Source of the DNA: Pseudomonadota bacterium
GTDB taxonomy: Bacteria; Pseudomonadota; Gammaproteobacteria; Xanthomonadales; Xanthomonadaceae
DNA length: 64,000 bases
Reading direction: 5' to 3'
Assembly: GCA_023395465.1 (NCBI GenBank)
Contig: JAEWZE010000048.1
Location: 120,488 to 184,487 of the forward strand
Below the pieces are notes generated by a model, which ran no database searches, was not told the origin of the DNA, and was given only the letters and a program-made list of their open reading frames with translations. The position numbers and the translations under genes are program-made. Below, one piece after another: positions 52,992-61,811 of this stretch (position 1 is the first letter of the stretch; every line of letters begins with the position of its first letter).

Positions 52992-53399
52992 ATGGACAGA
53001 ATGGACCAGAGACCGGGGCGGGATCGGCCGGTGTTCGTTGACCTGCTGGTGATCGGCGGAGTGCTGATTGCCCTCATGTACGGTGGCCTGCAACTTCTGG
53101 GCCGGACACACCTTGCGTGGGCAGACCGCTATGGTGACTCGCCCAAGCCAGCCCATCCAGCGACCGCAGCGCGAGCGCCGAAGCCGGGCAGCGGCTGGAC
53201 CGTCGAGCAGGAGGCCGAATACCAGCGGCTGCGCGCGGAGGCCCTGGAGCGCCGCCTGAAGCACGAGGGCGCCGGTGCGCCACCCGCTTCCGAGGTTGAA
53301 TCCCTCAAGGGCCAGCGCTGCATTGATGGCGTGCTGTTCGCCGAGGTCGACGGCGCCATCACCAACGTGGGCAGGTGCCCGCGCGGCCGAACAAACTAG
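52992..53399 (+). CDS. Single-span membrane protein
   Basis: 135 residues. One helix at about 16-36 (DLLVIGGVLIALMYGGLQLL), a Pro/Ala-rich linker, a charged helix (EAEYQRLRAEALERRLKHE) and a small C-terminal part with two Cys (RCIDGVLF, GRCPRG). A -10-like TATGAT lies at 52970. Stop codon overlaps that of the convergent 53396 gene. Confidence 0.6.
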   Translation: MDRMDQRPGRDRPVFVDLLVIGGVLIALMYGGLQLLGRTHLAWADRYGDSPKPAHPATAARAPKPGSGWTVEQEAEYQRLRAEALERRLKHEGAGAPPASEVESLKGQRCIDGVLFAEVDGAITNVGRCPRGRTN

Positions 53400-53902
53400 C
53401 GCCTCGAGGTCGCTAATCGCAGGTGGGTGCCAGGCCCCGTGCGCGGCGCATCCGCCAACCCGTCGAGCAAGTCGCCGGGGTCCAGCTTGGACAAGACCCC
53501 CATCGTCCAGCGCAGCTGGGTGACCGGCGCGCCGTCGCTGTGGTGCTTGCCGACGTCGAGGATCACCGCGAAGGGCTGGCCAGCCGCAGTCGGAACCCAG
53601 GTGGTGTCGACCCGGCGCTGCAGGCCGATCTCTGCCAGTCGCAGGTTCACCTCGCGGGCCGTGATGCCAAGGTGCCGGCCGAGCTCGCGCGCGGAGAAGT
53701 GAGCTTGCTCGCCCCGCAGGCCGGTCAGGCCGAGCAGCTGGATGGGGTCCACACCGGACGTCTTGGCCACGGCCCTTGCCGCGCTCAACAGGGCCTGGTT
53801 TCCGGAAAGCCCGCAGCGTTCAGCCAGCCCGCAGGCTGCCTCGAACTCGGCCGCCAGGTGAGCTATCGGACCACGGTGCCGATCTCGTGCCGCCTCAGCC
53901 AT
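53396..53902 (-). CDS. Phage antirepressor-like (KilAC-type) DNA-binding protein
   Basis: 168 residues from ATG 53902 (GTAGGAGGCAAC upstream). The C-terminal half has FSARELGRHLGITAREVNLRLAEIGLQRR then WVPTAAGQPFAVILD, the order seen in C-terminal domains of P22-type antirepressors: a winged helix reading 'ARELG..LGI...VN..L...GLQ' followed by 'W..T..G'. N-terminal half is helical. Likely a regulator. Confidence 0.65.
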   Translation of the reverse strand: MAEAARDRHRGPIAHLAAEFEAACGLAERCGLSGNQALLSAARAVAKTSGVDPIQLLGLTGLRGEQAHFSARELGRHLGITAREVNLRLAEIGLQRRVDTTWVPTAAGQPFAVILDVGKHHSDGAPVTQLRWTMGVLSKLDPGDLLDGLADAPRTGPGTHLRLATSRR

Positions 53903-53910
53903 GTTGCCTC

Positions 53911-54327
53911 CTACGCTTTGCCGGTTTCGCTCTGAATAAGCGCCTGCGCCTGTTCCGCGTTCAGTCCATGTGCCAGCTCGCGCGGATCCTGGTCGGGTCG
54001 CTGCGGCGGGACAACCACGGTGTAGCCACCGGCTCCGAACTCGGCGACTGGAGCGCCCCTGTGCTTTACCCACGCCGCCTGCGCGGCAAGGGCGACTACG
54101 GTGGCCTCCTCGATGGAAGCGGCAAACCCCAGCCCGGTCGATCGATCCCACGCGCCACCGTTGAGACACCGCGCGCAGAACCTGCCGTCACCATGCGTCA
54201 CGAGAAATGGCTGATCCCACCATTCATCCAGTTCTGCACTGGACCGCTCGTCGTTAGGCGTGCAGTCGAAGCCCTCTGGCAGCTCAGGATCGACCGGGAG
54301 GGGAAGGCGTATGGCGCGCGTCTGCAT
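53911..54327 (-). CDS. Unknown acidic protein
   Basis: 138 residues, acidic. Middle contains FLVTHGDGRFCARCLNGGAWDRST with a Cys pair, then IEEATVVALAAQAAW and a tail resembling a helix-rich linker. No family recognised. It lies 8 bp upstream of the antirepressor-like gene on the same strand and probably forms an operon with it. Confidence 0.55.
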   Translation of the reverse strand: MQTRAIRLPLPVDPELPEGFDCTPNDERSSAELDEWWDQPFLVTHGDGRFCARCLNGGAWDRSTGLGFAASIEEATVVALAAQAAWVKHRGAPVAEFGAGGYTVVVPPQRPDQDPRELAHGLNAEQAQALIQSETGKA

Positions 54328-54415
54328 GTCGCTGATTATGGACGCAAGTCATAGCCGGTTGCACGCCCCACGGAGGGGTGTTGTACGCTGCACTACTCAC
54401 AGCCGGGGAGGCCAA

Positions 54416-54853
54416 ATGCCTAATATTGCCAGCGTCTTCAAAGCAGAGATCGCGCGAATAGCCAGAAAAGAGGCCAAGCACCTAATCGATCCCCTGCGAA
54501 AGACGAACGCCACGCTCAGGTCAGAGGTCGCTAGCCTCAAGCGCAAGATCGTGGACCAGGATCGCGCACTCGCCGCACTGGCAAAGAGTCGCAGTACCAA
54601 GGCCGCCTCGGTTCCCGCCGAAACCGGTCGCGAGCCGGCGACGAAGCATCGGATCACCGCCAACGGCGTGAAGTCGCTCCGCGGCAAGCTGGGCCTGACT
54701 GCGGAGCAGTTGGGGGCGTTGGTCGGTGTTTCCGGCCAGACGGTGTACCTGTGGGAACACGGCAAGACCTCGCCGCGACCAAAGCCCCTGGCTGGCTTGG
54801 CCAAGCTGCGCACGATGGGCAAGAAGGAAGTCTCGGCGCTCTTCGCGCGGTAG
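54416..54853 (+). CDS. HTH (XRE-like) regulator with coiled-coil N-terminus
   Basis: 145 residues from ATG 54416 (GGGGAGG upstream). N-terminal coiled coil (IARIARKEAKHLIDPLRKT ... EVASLKRKIVDQDRAL), then a helix-turn-helix: LRGKLGLTAEQLGALVGVSGQTVYLWEHGKTSPRP, and a last helix LAKLRTMGKKEVSALF. A paralogue lacking its first ~40 residues lies at 58015-58362, so this regulator brackets the large minus-strand gene. Confidence 0.8.
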   Translation: MPNIASVFKAEIARIARKEAKHLIDPLRKTNATLRSEVASLKRKIVDQDRALAALAKSRSTKAASVPAETGREPATKHRITANGVKSLRGKLGLTAEQLGALVGVSGQTVYLWEHGKTSPRPKPLAGLAKLRTMGKKEVSALFAR

Positions 54854-54892
54854 ACCAACGCCACCACCGGCCGTGGCCACTGGTCCATTGCG

Positions 54893-57634
54893 CTAGCTCA
54901 ACGTGCTGTCCAGGTGCGACGGCAGCGCCCCGACGCAGATGATCCTGCGTTCTTCATCGGCATGGAAGTAGATCCTGACGCAACGACGCACGTCCCGTGA
55001 ACTGTTGCCTTGGATGTGCAAGTCCACGGTAACCTGCTTGCCGTCCACCAATGCCTGGTACGCATCGGCGTAACGGTGATTCGTCGGCGCCGCGCCGATG
55101 GGGGTCAAGCGCAACCGGCTCTCCTGCAGGAAGCCCTCCCAGCGCTCCTTTGCTCCCTCTTCATCGCCCCAGCGCATGGGCCAGTAGTGGTCATGCAAAG
55201 CCTGGACGGCACGGTAGATGAGGGCCGAGTCCAGGTGGTCGATGCGCGAGGCAGCCCGTAGCGCCTTCTCCGCGAACATCACGCGCGGCGCCAGCGTGGG
55301 CGCCCACTCGGTGATTTCTGTCAGAGAGCTTGGATGTGCAGGCGGGCCATCCGTCTCCGGTGCGCCCCGGTCCCGGCCACCCGCGATCTGGGCCTCCAAT
55401 GCGCGCAGCTTCGCGCGCAGACGCTTCGCCTCCGCCTGCGCCTCAGCCAGCTCTCCGCGGACCGCATCCGCCTCACCAATCGCATTGTCCAGCTGCCGCT
55501 GCAAGTCGGTCACGGCAGACGAGCGCGCGGGCATTTGCGCAGGTCCTGGGGATTGCTCGGGCGCATCGCTCGCCAAGGGCTTTTCCGATGGCGGCTGCAG
55601 CGGTGCGGGCGCGGTAGCCTCGCGGATGAATTCCAGAACGTCCCGGAAGCGGGGACTATTGCTGGCGGCCTTGCTTGCTGCTGCGATCAGCGCATTAACC
55701 TGTCGTGCGGCCGCTTCAAGGGTGTAGGCAACTGGCACCGCCTGCCTGGGGGGGTAGCTATGCCAGCTGCCTTCGTGGAGAACGTGCAGGCCTTGGTTGT
55801 AATCGGCGATCATGTGGCTTGTTAGCGCGCACTTCTGTGCGAGTGCTGGCAACCGCCTCATTGCGTTGGCATGACCGGTGGGGAAGACCCAGATCGTGTA
55901 GTTGCGATCCGGATCGGCGATGTCATCGCGAAGGCGGAAAAGAGCGAGGCTTGTGTCGATCGGTCTGTTCTCGGGAACCTGGTCGGACACGCAGAGCCCA
56001 GGCTCGGCGCGCCAGGCATCAAGCAACCCCGGTACTGATCGAGGGGGGGCTGGCAGTTTGACGCGGTCCTGCGTGGACAGCCGCAAGCCAACCATGCCGC
56101 CCTCGCCGGCCTCAAGACCGACAACGGTTCCTTCCAGCCGCCAGGTGCGAGCCGGCTCCTTGGCGTCCGGATGCTCCAGGCGCATCGCGAACAATCGCTG
56201 GGCAGCGGCGACCTCCAGTCGCACACCGCCCAGCTCGATCTCGTGTATGCCGGTTGCCCAGTGTGTGGGCAGCTCCGTACCGAGGCGAGATCCCAGCCAC
56301 TCGAGAGCGGAGGCGACTGCCCGCCGGTAAGCGCTTGCTCCCTGAGTCAACGGCCATTCCAACGACAGGAGTTCGTGTGCAGTCACATTGGCCCGGAGGA
56401 CTCGCGTCTTGGGCTCTCGTACGGTCCGACGCTTCTGCTCCTCGGCGCTCTTCGCCGCTTCCGCCTCAAGGATTGACTTCCAGCGTTGGTAACTCGCCGT
56501 GGAGTGGTCGACGCGAACCCACGCATCATCAATCAACTCCTCCAAGCGGCCCATCGCTGCGGCGTCCCACTGAGCCAGGCCTGCACGCTTTCGCTTGGCG
56601 GGGTTCACGAGCTCAGGAAGCAGCGAGTTAAGCTGCTTTCGCAAGGTTGGGTCGCAGGTCCGAATCAGCTGCTTGAGGTAGCGCAAGACCGACTTTGCGT
56701 CTCCCCAATCTGCACGACCCGATACGAGCAATCTGTAGAACTTCGCGAGCGCGAGCGTTTGAAGCTCGGCCCAGCCTGGCCGCGCCAAGAGGTCAAGGTC
56801 TCGTAGGAGCCATCCTGCTGCCGGTTGTTGAACTAAGGACTCTAGCGCACATTCAACGAAAGCGTCGTCGTCAATGGGCATGCTGGCCTCTAGCCCATCT
56901 ACGTCCTCAAATAGCGCCGTTACTGGTTCTTGGTAGTCAAAGAGGAATAGCAGATACCCAGTTTCGGAATCCCCGAGCGATGCCAGCACGACACCCTCGG
57001 TTCCATCGGCGCGAAGCCGCACCAACCGCCCAGCCTCAAACTTTTCGCGCTTCGCAAGATGCCGCTCGAACACTGCCGCCATGCCTTCGAGACTGGCCAG
57101 CGCCTTCTTACGATCACCAAGCAAATTGAGTAGTTCGTGCGGGGCATCCGTATCCAGAGCGAGGCCGGGATCCGCGCGCGACCACCGATAAAGTTCGGGC
57201 AGTTGCTCAACTACGGCGTCGGGAAACGATCTGGCGTGAGGCCCAAGCGCGATCGGAACGGGAAACATGCCACCGGAGGTGGTCGCGATCCAGGCGGCGG
57301 CCAAGGCCGCATCTGGGTCTCCCGTATTTAATGCGTGTCCCGCGATGCAGAAGAGTGCGCGCGGCTGGAAGTCCAACTCCATCTGTCGCCTGACAAATGC
57401 CAAGGTCTCAGCTATCGACCACCGCTTCGTGGAACTACCCAATCTCGACCGCGGGACGGGTGGAAGTTTTTCGCATCCTTCGCACGGTACGACGGTCAGT
57501 TCGTTGAAGCGGGCGGCTAGGACGACGCACTCGCGGCCTTCCACCACGACAATCCGCCCGAATGCACTAAGGCTTCCTGCGTAGGCACGGGCCATCTCAT
57601 CGAACGCAGCGGGTCTAAGCATGTCATTGAACAT
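54893..57634 (-). CDS. Large orphan protein of unknown function
   Basis: 913 residues from ATG 57634 (57676 and 57622 are alternatives; all have weak SD). No membrane spans. N-terminal beta-rich region with a Cys pair (VVPCEGCEKLPPV), a long helical middle, Pro-rich segment near 700, then a coiled coil (about 725-785, AEAQAEAKRLRAKLRALEAQI). A compact C-terminal domain ends VDLHIQGNSSRDVRRCVRIY ... RRIICVGALPSHL. I recognise no family. Such a C-terminal tract recalls uncharacterised proteins of mobile elements. Local codon usage is less GC-biased in 56600-57600 than around. Possible defence or cargo gene. Confidence 0.75.
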   Translation of the reverse strand: MFNDMLRPAAFDEMARAYAGSLSAFGRIVVVEGRECVVLAARFNELTVVPCEGCEKLPPVPRSRLGSSTKRWSIAETLAFVRRQMELDFQPRALFCIAGHALNTGDPDAALAAAWIATTSGGMFPVPIALGPHARSFPDAVVEQLPELYRWSRADPGLALDTDAPHELLNLLGDRKKALASLEGMAAVFERHLAKREKFEAGRLVRLRADGTEGVVLASLGDSETGYLLFLFDYQEPVTALFEDVDGLEASMPIDDDAFVECALESLVQQPAAGWLLRDLDLLARPGWAELQTLALAKFYRLLVSGRADWGDAKSVLRYLKQLIRTCDPTLRKQLNSLLPELVNPAKRKRAGLAQWDAAAMGRLEELIDDAWVRVDHSTASYQRWKSILEAEAAKSAEEQKRRTVREPKTRVLRANVTAHELLSLEWPLTQGASAYRRAVASALEWLGSRLGTELPTHWATGIHEIELGGVRLEVAAAQRLFAMRLEHPDAKEPARTWRLEGTVVGLEAGEGGMVGLRLSTQDRVKLPAPPRSVPGLLDAWRAEPGLCVSDQVPENRPIDTSLALFRLRDDIADPDRNYTIWVFPTGHANAMRRLPALAQKCALTSHMIADYNQGLHVLHEGSWHSYPPRQAVPVAYTLEAAARQVNALIAAASKAASNSPRFRDVLEFIREATAPAPLQPPSEKPLASDAPEQSPGPAQMPARSSAVTDLQRQLDNAIGEADAVRGELAEAQAEAKRLRAKLRALEAQIAGGRDRGAPETDGPPAHPSSLTEITEWAPTLAPRVMFAEKALRAASRIDHLDSALIYRAVQALHDHYWPMRWGDEEGAKERWEGFLQESRLRLTPIGAAPTNHRYADAYQALVDGKQVTVDLHIQGNSSRDVRRCVRIYFHADEERRIICVGALPSHLDSTLS

Positions 57635-57753
57635 TGCGCGGCGAGCCCCAGATTGTCGACCACGCCTGCATACCACACGGACGACCAGACGCGAATTTCA
57701 TGTGTACCTGCTGGTGGCGGGTCGCCCAGTTTATGCAACCGGGGAGGCTCGTG

Positions 57754-58030
57754 TCAGGGCTGCGCCGGGGACTCCAACGCCGCCAGCCGGCGGTCAATGT
57801 CGGCGTACCCCTTGGCCAGCGAGGCTTTGATCTCTGCCAGCGCGGCGCGCTGTTCCTCCCCGCGACCGAGGGCTGCCTCTAGTGCTGCCCGGGCACTTCG
57901 TTCGGCGTCGAGGGCCGCGGCATGCTGGTGCCTGAGCAACCTCTCTGATTCGGCCGCTGCCCGGGCAGATGCGAGGTCCGTCCTGGCCTCCGCCGCTTCC
58001 TGCAGAGCAGTCGCACGGGCCTCGTTGCGC
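57754..58030 (-). pseudogene. 3' remnant of a kfrA-like gene
   Basis: Minus-strand frame ending TGA at 57754 encodes about 90 residues of Ala/Glu/Arg coiled coil (EARATALQEAAEARTDLASA ...) and the tail ALAEIKASLAKGYADIDRRL. The tail parallels the end of intact KfrA at 59554 (ALLADIKSALVNGQEQLMQL). The frame has no credible start and the N-terminal DNA-binding part is missing; it breaks at about 58020-58030, where an HTH gene fragment on the other strand begins. Confidence 0.65.
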
Positions 58031-58362
58031 TCAGGTCCGAAGTGGCCAAGTTGAAGCGGCGGCTCGCAGACCAGGACCGTGCCATCAATGCCTTGACGGG
58101 CCGACGCTCACCTGCGCCCAAGCTGGACGCGCAAGCTGACCCTGGCGGGCCCAGGCATCGGATCACTGCCGACGGTGTCAAGGCGCTCCGCAGCAGGCTG
58201 GGACTCAGTGCCGGCCAGTTGGGTTCCCTCGTCGGCGTGTCCGGCCAGACCATCTACCTATGGGAGCGCGGCAAGATTGCGCCGCGCGCCAAGCGGCTCG
58301 GAGTGCTGGTGAAGCTCCGGGGTATGGGGAAGAAGGAAGTCCAAGCTCTGTTTGCCGGGTAA
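58015..58362 (+). pseudogene. 5'-truncated paralogue of the HTH regulator
   Basis: Similarity to the 54416 protein starts at ALRSEVAKLKRRLADQDRAI and runs to the end, including LRSRLGLSAGQLGSLVGVSG. The first ~40 residues of the paralogue are absent. A GTG at 58042 could still start a 106-residue protein with intact HTH, so a functional short regulator is possible. Truncation coincides with the kfrA remnant break. Confidence 0.65.
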
Positions 58363-58417
58363 GCCAGCTAGCATTCAAGCGGTCGGAAGGCTTGCACTAA
58401 CGGATCCCGCTAACGAT

Positions 58418-58446
58418 TTGCGAGTGCTTACTCGGCGGCATAAGAT
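58418..58446 (+). promoter_or_regulatory. Sigma-70-type promoter
   Basis: -35 TTGCGA (58418-58423), 17-bp spacer, -10 TAAGAT (58441-58446). It lies 29 bp before ATG 58475 of the secreted protein gene. Unlike the shared-operator promoters it has a usable -35 and no inverted repeat. Confidence 0.55.
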
Positions 58447-58474
58447 CGGCACAACAACGCATGTGGAGGGGGGG

Positions 58475-59443
58475 ATGCGAATTCAGGGATTTGCAGCCGG
58501 ACTTTTGTGGTTCGCATCGGCAATGGCCGCCGCCCAGCAGGCTGAGAAGCCAGGGCTCTTCGATCGAATCAAGCAGAAGGTGGGCGAGAACGTCACGGTC
58601 AACGGAAAACCTCTCACCGAGTCTTCCAGTCGCGAAGGCGGGCCGATGCGCAGCACGATGAATCATGCGCAAGCCAGCCTGTGGCGACAGCCAGTTTACA
58701 CTCCTGAATCGCTTGATGGCGCGATGCACATTCGCGAGGGCATTGCAGGCCTGGATCAGTTCGGCCAGCAAGTTGCTGGGTTTCGCACATGCGACCTCTA
58801 CCTGGTGTTTGCATCCCGGCTCGAAGGCGCGGAGGTGCCGGATTTCAAACTCGATCAATGCGCGGCCGACGAGTATGAGCTCGATCGCAAGCGCGGCGCC
58901 GTGCAGTCCTTCAACATCAGCAAGCCGGACGGCAGAGCTCAGATGCTCGCGGTGTACCGTCCAAAGATCGACGCACGGATCGAGAGGCTTCGCAGTCAGG
59001 ACACGTTCTGGTATCGCCCCAATGTGATGGAGTACGGCGGCGGCCCGGGATTCTCGCCGACGACTTCGACATACACTCTCCAATACAACCCTCCGGATTT
59101 CGGCGATTCGCTGGCAGTCGGTAGCGGGTTCAGCGGCGAAGGATTTACGCTCTCAAACTACCCGCGTGATGAGACCCAAAAGCGCGTGCAGCATGTGCGG
59201 CCGGACATGGCGAAGTGGATTCTTGCGATTCCAGTTCGGCCGGAGGACCGCGATTGGTTCGAGCGCGGAGGGGCGAGCGGGCCGGATCAACGGATCTACT
59301 TCAGGGTCAAGCGGGCGTACGTCGAGCCTATGGGGACAAGTCGCCGGGTGAATCTGATGGAGGTCGACCTTTACAAGGTCCACCTTGATATGCGCTCCGG
59401 CTTGCGCAACGACGCTCCTTCCAAGGTGTTCATTATCGAGTAA
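58475..59443 (+). CDS. Secreted (periplasmic) protein of unknown function
   Basis: 322 residues from ATG 58475 (GGAGGGGGGG upstream). Signal peptide cleaved after about AMAAA (residue 20). The mature protein has GLFDRIKQKVGENVTVNGKPL, two Cys (FRTCDLYLV, LDQCAADEY) likely disulfide-bonded, and a beta-rich end (RVNLMEVDLYKVHLDM). No family recognised. Single gene with its own promoter. Confidence 0.65.
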   Translation: MRIQGFAAGLLWFASAMAAAQQAEKPGLFDRIKQKVGENVTVNGKPLTESSSREGGPMRSTMNHAQASLWRQPVYTPESLDGAMHIREGIAGLDQFGQQVAGFRTCDLYLVFASRLEGAEVPDFKLDQCAADEYELDRKRGAVQSFNISKPDGRAQMLAVYRPKIDARIERLRSQDTFWYRPNVMEYGGGPGFSPTTSTYTLQYNPPDFGDSLAVGSGFSGEGFTLSNYPRDETQKRVQHVRPDMAKWILAIPVRPEDRDWFERGGASGPDQRIYFRVKRAYVEPMGTSRRVNLMEVDLYKVHLDMRSGLRNDAPSKVFIIE

Positions 59444-59553
59444 CCCGTGGGGCGCGCGGTTGGCGGCTAGTCTGGGCGTTAGCGCACCAGCTCCGTCCCG
59501 CTTGAGCGTTTCCCCTTGTCGCAAAGGCCGGGTTTGTTGGCCAGTGGCCTTTA

Positions 59554-60651
59554 TCAGGGGCCGCCAGTGCGCTGCGGCGCCTCCCGAAGCAGCTGCATGA
59601 GCTGCTCTTGCCCGTTCACGAGAGCAGACTTGATGTCCGCCAGCAGGGCCTTGGCTTCCGCGCCTCCCGTGTGCGTGCTCTCTACCAGGGTCTGGGTGCT
59701 TCGGGCCGAATGGAGCACGTTCTCGATCTGCTCTCGGAGCATGCTCGAGGTCTGCGCTCGGGTCTGGGCCAGCTCTGCCTGCAGCGTGGAGACGATGCTC
59801 AACGCTGCGGCCAGCTCCGTTCTGGCTTCGGCCTGGGCCGCGTCCCGGCTGTTTCGCGCTTCCTCGGCTTCACGGCGGGCAGCGAGAAGGCGTTCGTCCG
59901 CCTCTGCAGCCAACGTCCGCGCCTCCAACCGGGCCGCATTGAGCTGGCGCTGGGCCTCGGCAAGGGCGGCTTGGCCAGCCTGCTCTCGCTTAACGCCTTC
60001 CTCCACGGCAGCAGCAAGCTCAGCCGCACGTCCTTTCGCGTTGGCGGCCTCGGCTTCGGCGATCGCCGCGGCGTCGCGGGCGTTACTGTGGGCCTCCTGC
60101 AGCTCGTCGCGTTCCTTGGCGAGCGCGTCCAGAAACTCTCGCAGGGTGATCAGTTCGCCCTGGGCCTTGGCCAGTTCCTTGGTCACGGCCTGTGCTGTAG
60201 CGCGCTCGGCGTCTCTGTCGGCGCGGAGGTCGGCGATGAACTGCTGCAGCGTAGCCTCCCGTTCGGTCAGCTTTTCCTCGCGCTGCAGGAGGTTGGCCTC
60301 CCGCGCGTCCAACTCAGCCTGACGGCTGTCCAGGGCGTGCTCGCGCTCGGCAACGGTCGCGCTGACCTGGGCCAGCGACGCTTCGGTCGCCTCCTTGATC
60401 TGGTCGAGCATGGTCATCGGGACCGCGCTTTGGGCCTGGCTGCCTAGCAGCTTGCCGTTCGCCCTGAACCAATCATCCACGTACTCCTGCAGGACCACGG
60501 GGCTTCCACCACCGGTCTGTCGTCCGGCGGCCGCCGCCCGCTGGACCACTTCGTCCCGCACGCGGGCGAAGGTCGGGGAGAGTCCGCGCATTACGACTGC
60601 CGTGATGGCCTCGTTCGCGAGTTCAGGTGTGATTGCGCGCGGTCTAGACAC
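59554..60651 (-). CDS. kfrA: KfrA-family coiled-coil DNA-binding protein
   Basis: 365 residues from GTG 60651 (GAGGAG upstream; earlier in-frame ATGs lack an SD and fall in the regulatory region). N-terminal KfrA domain: ITPELANEAITAVVMRGLSPTFARVRDEV (DNA binding), then a ~270-residue continuous coiled coil rich in Ala/Glu/Arg. KfrA proteins autoregulate and help plasmid stability and nucleoid-like organisation. The palindromes at 60724-60739 and 60753-60769 upstream are candidate operators. It points to plasmid-type maintenance. Confidence 0.85.
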   Translation of the reverse strand: MSRPRAITPELANEAITAVVMRGLSPTFARVRDEVVQRAAAAGRQTGGGSPVVLQEYVDDWFRANGKLLGSQAQSAVPMTMLDQIKEATEASLAQVSATVAEREHALDSRQAELDAREANLLQREEKLTEREATLQQFIADLRADRDAERATAQAVTKELAKAQGELITLREFLDALAKERDELQEAHSNARDAAAIAEAEAANAKGRAAELAAAVEEGVKREQAGQAALAEAQRQLNAARLEARTLAAEADERLLAARREAEEARNSRDAAQAEARTELAAALSIVSTLQAELAQTRAQTSSMLREQIENVLHSARSTQTLVESTHTGGAEAKALLADIKSALVNGQEQLMQLLREAPQRTGGP

Positions 60652-60860
60652 GGCAGCTCCTCGTTGGCGGTTGAAAGCCCACTGTTCCAAGCTGTAGGAA
60701 TGTAGTGCAGGACGCATTATTACCGTGTTACGTAACACGTTGCAATGGGTAAGATAAGCCCGGATTATCGGCCCTATTGACTGTTTCACCTGTTTCACTT
60801 CCAATGCAGACATGGGAGCGGTCCGCGCGATGCAACCCGCTCGTCACCCCGGAGGCCGAC
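60652..60860. promoter_or_regulatory. Divergent kfrA / toxin-antitoxin control region
   Basis: Contains a perfect 16-bp palindrome CGTGTTAC-GTAACACG (60724-60739), an inverted repeat GATAA-N7-TTATC (60753-60769) and a direct repeat TGTTTCAC-C-TGTTTCAC (60782-60798). This AT-richer stretch must hold promoters for kfrA (minus) and the antitoxin gene (plus). The first palindrome is the best candidate for a KfrA operator; the others may bind the antitoxin. Confidence 0.6.
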
Positions 60861-61811
60861 ATGCCTGAGCTCGATTACTTGGATCTCGCCGAAGACCATG
60901 GCGCGATCGTCCAGAAGCGCGGGACAGCGACCGTGGAGCAACTGGTCGCTGAGGCCGGACTCCGCTCCGACGCGCCCGCCGCCGATCTGGCCAGCCGCAT
61001 CCGCCTGCTCATGCGATCTCGCCAGGCGCTTCGTCATGCGGTCGCCGAGCCGCACGCGATCTATATGCACCGCGCTATCCGCGACACACTGCAGACGCTT
61101 CGGCACAGCGATCTGGAGCGCTTTCGAGAGCCGATGTTCTTGAAGTGGTCTGGCCACTCACCCGTACAGTGGCTTGCCGGCAGCGACTTCGCAGACTCGC
61201 TCGACGTATTCCTCCGCAACGCCGATGACGATGAAGTTCTGGTCGAGGTGAAAACCCTGGCGCCCGAGGCGCTCGCGCAGACAGAACGCACCTACGAGCG
61301 GTTCTACGGGGACGTCATGGACCAGCTGATTGCTCAGTTGCGGGGACGGACGAGCGGCCAGCACACGGATGAGGACCAGGCGCTGCGATCCATGGAGGAA
61401 GACTCCGCGGCGTTGCGCACCTCGCTGTCGCGCGACTGGCCGAAGGCGGCCGACGTGAGCCGAGCGCTCGGATCAACGGCCGCGAACAGCAGCCAGCTCG
61501 CCACCCGGCTGCGCAGCGAAGGCCAGCTGCTAGGTGTCTACATTCCCTCGCCCAACCCCCACTATCGCTTCCCGCGGTGGCAGTTCAAGCCCGACGGCCA
61601 GCCGGTGCCGCACTTCGCGGAAATCCTGCAGGTGCTGCGCGAGGACGGCCCGTTCCTTGACGACAATCGCCGCACCACCGGCTGGGGCGAGGTCGAATGG
61701 TTCCTGGCCCCTCACGTACTCCTGGACGACCTGCCGCCGGCGGACGTGCTGGCGACGGATCCGGCCCGAGTCCTTGCCGCCGCGAGGGCCGAGTTCCAGG
61801 AGGATGCCTGA
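60861..61811 (+). CDS. Large Xre/MbcA-type antitoxin of a RES system
   Basis: 316 residues from ATG 60861 (GGAGG six bases upstream). The C-terminal ~60 residues (GWGEVEWFLAPHVLLDDLPP ... ATDPARVLAAARAEF) follow the Xre/MbcA/ParS toxin-binding pattern. Usual antitoxins of this class have ~120-160 residues; here a long N-terminal part is added, with helices EDHGAIVQKRGTATVEQLV (possible HTH) and a middle domain DVFLRNADDDEVLVEVKTL. The stop overlaps the RES gene start (TGATG), normal for TA pairs. Confidence 0.65.
   Translation: MPELDYLDLAEDHGAIVQKRGTATVEQLVAEAGLRSDAPAADLASRIRLLMRSRQALRHAVAEPHAIYMHRAIRDTLQTLRHSDLERFREPMFLKWSGHSPVQWLAGSDFADSLDVFLRNADDDEVLVEVKTLAPEALAQTERTYERFYGDVMDQLIAQLRGRTSGQHTDEDQALRSMEEDSAALRTSLSRDWPKAADVSRALGSTAANSSQLATRLRSEGQLLGVYIPSPNPHYRFPRWQFKPDGQPVPHFAEILQVLREDGPFLDDNRRTTGWGEVEWFLAPHVLLDDLPPADVLATDPARVLAAARAEFQEDA

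Noticed and set aside
52809..53264. N-terminal extension of the 52305 gene
   Set aside because: Antisense to the 52992 gene, low-quality composition and no SD; the ATG at 52808 starts the helical protein.
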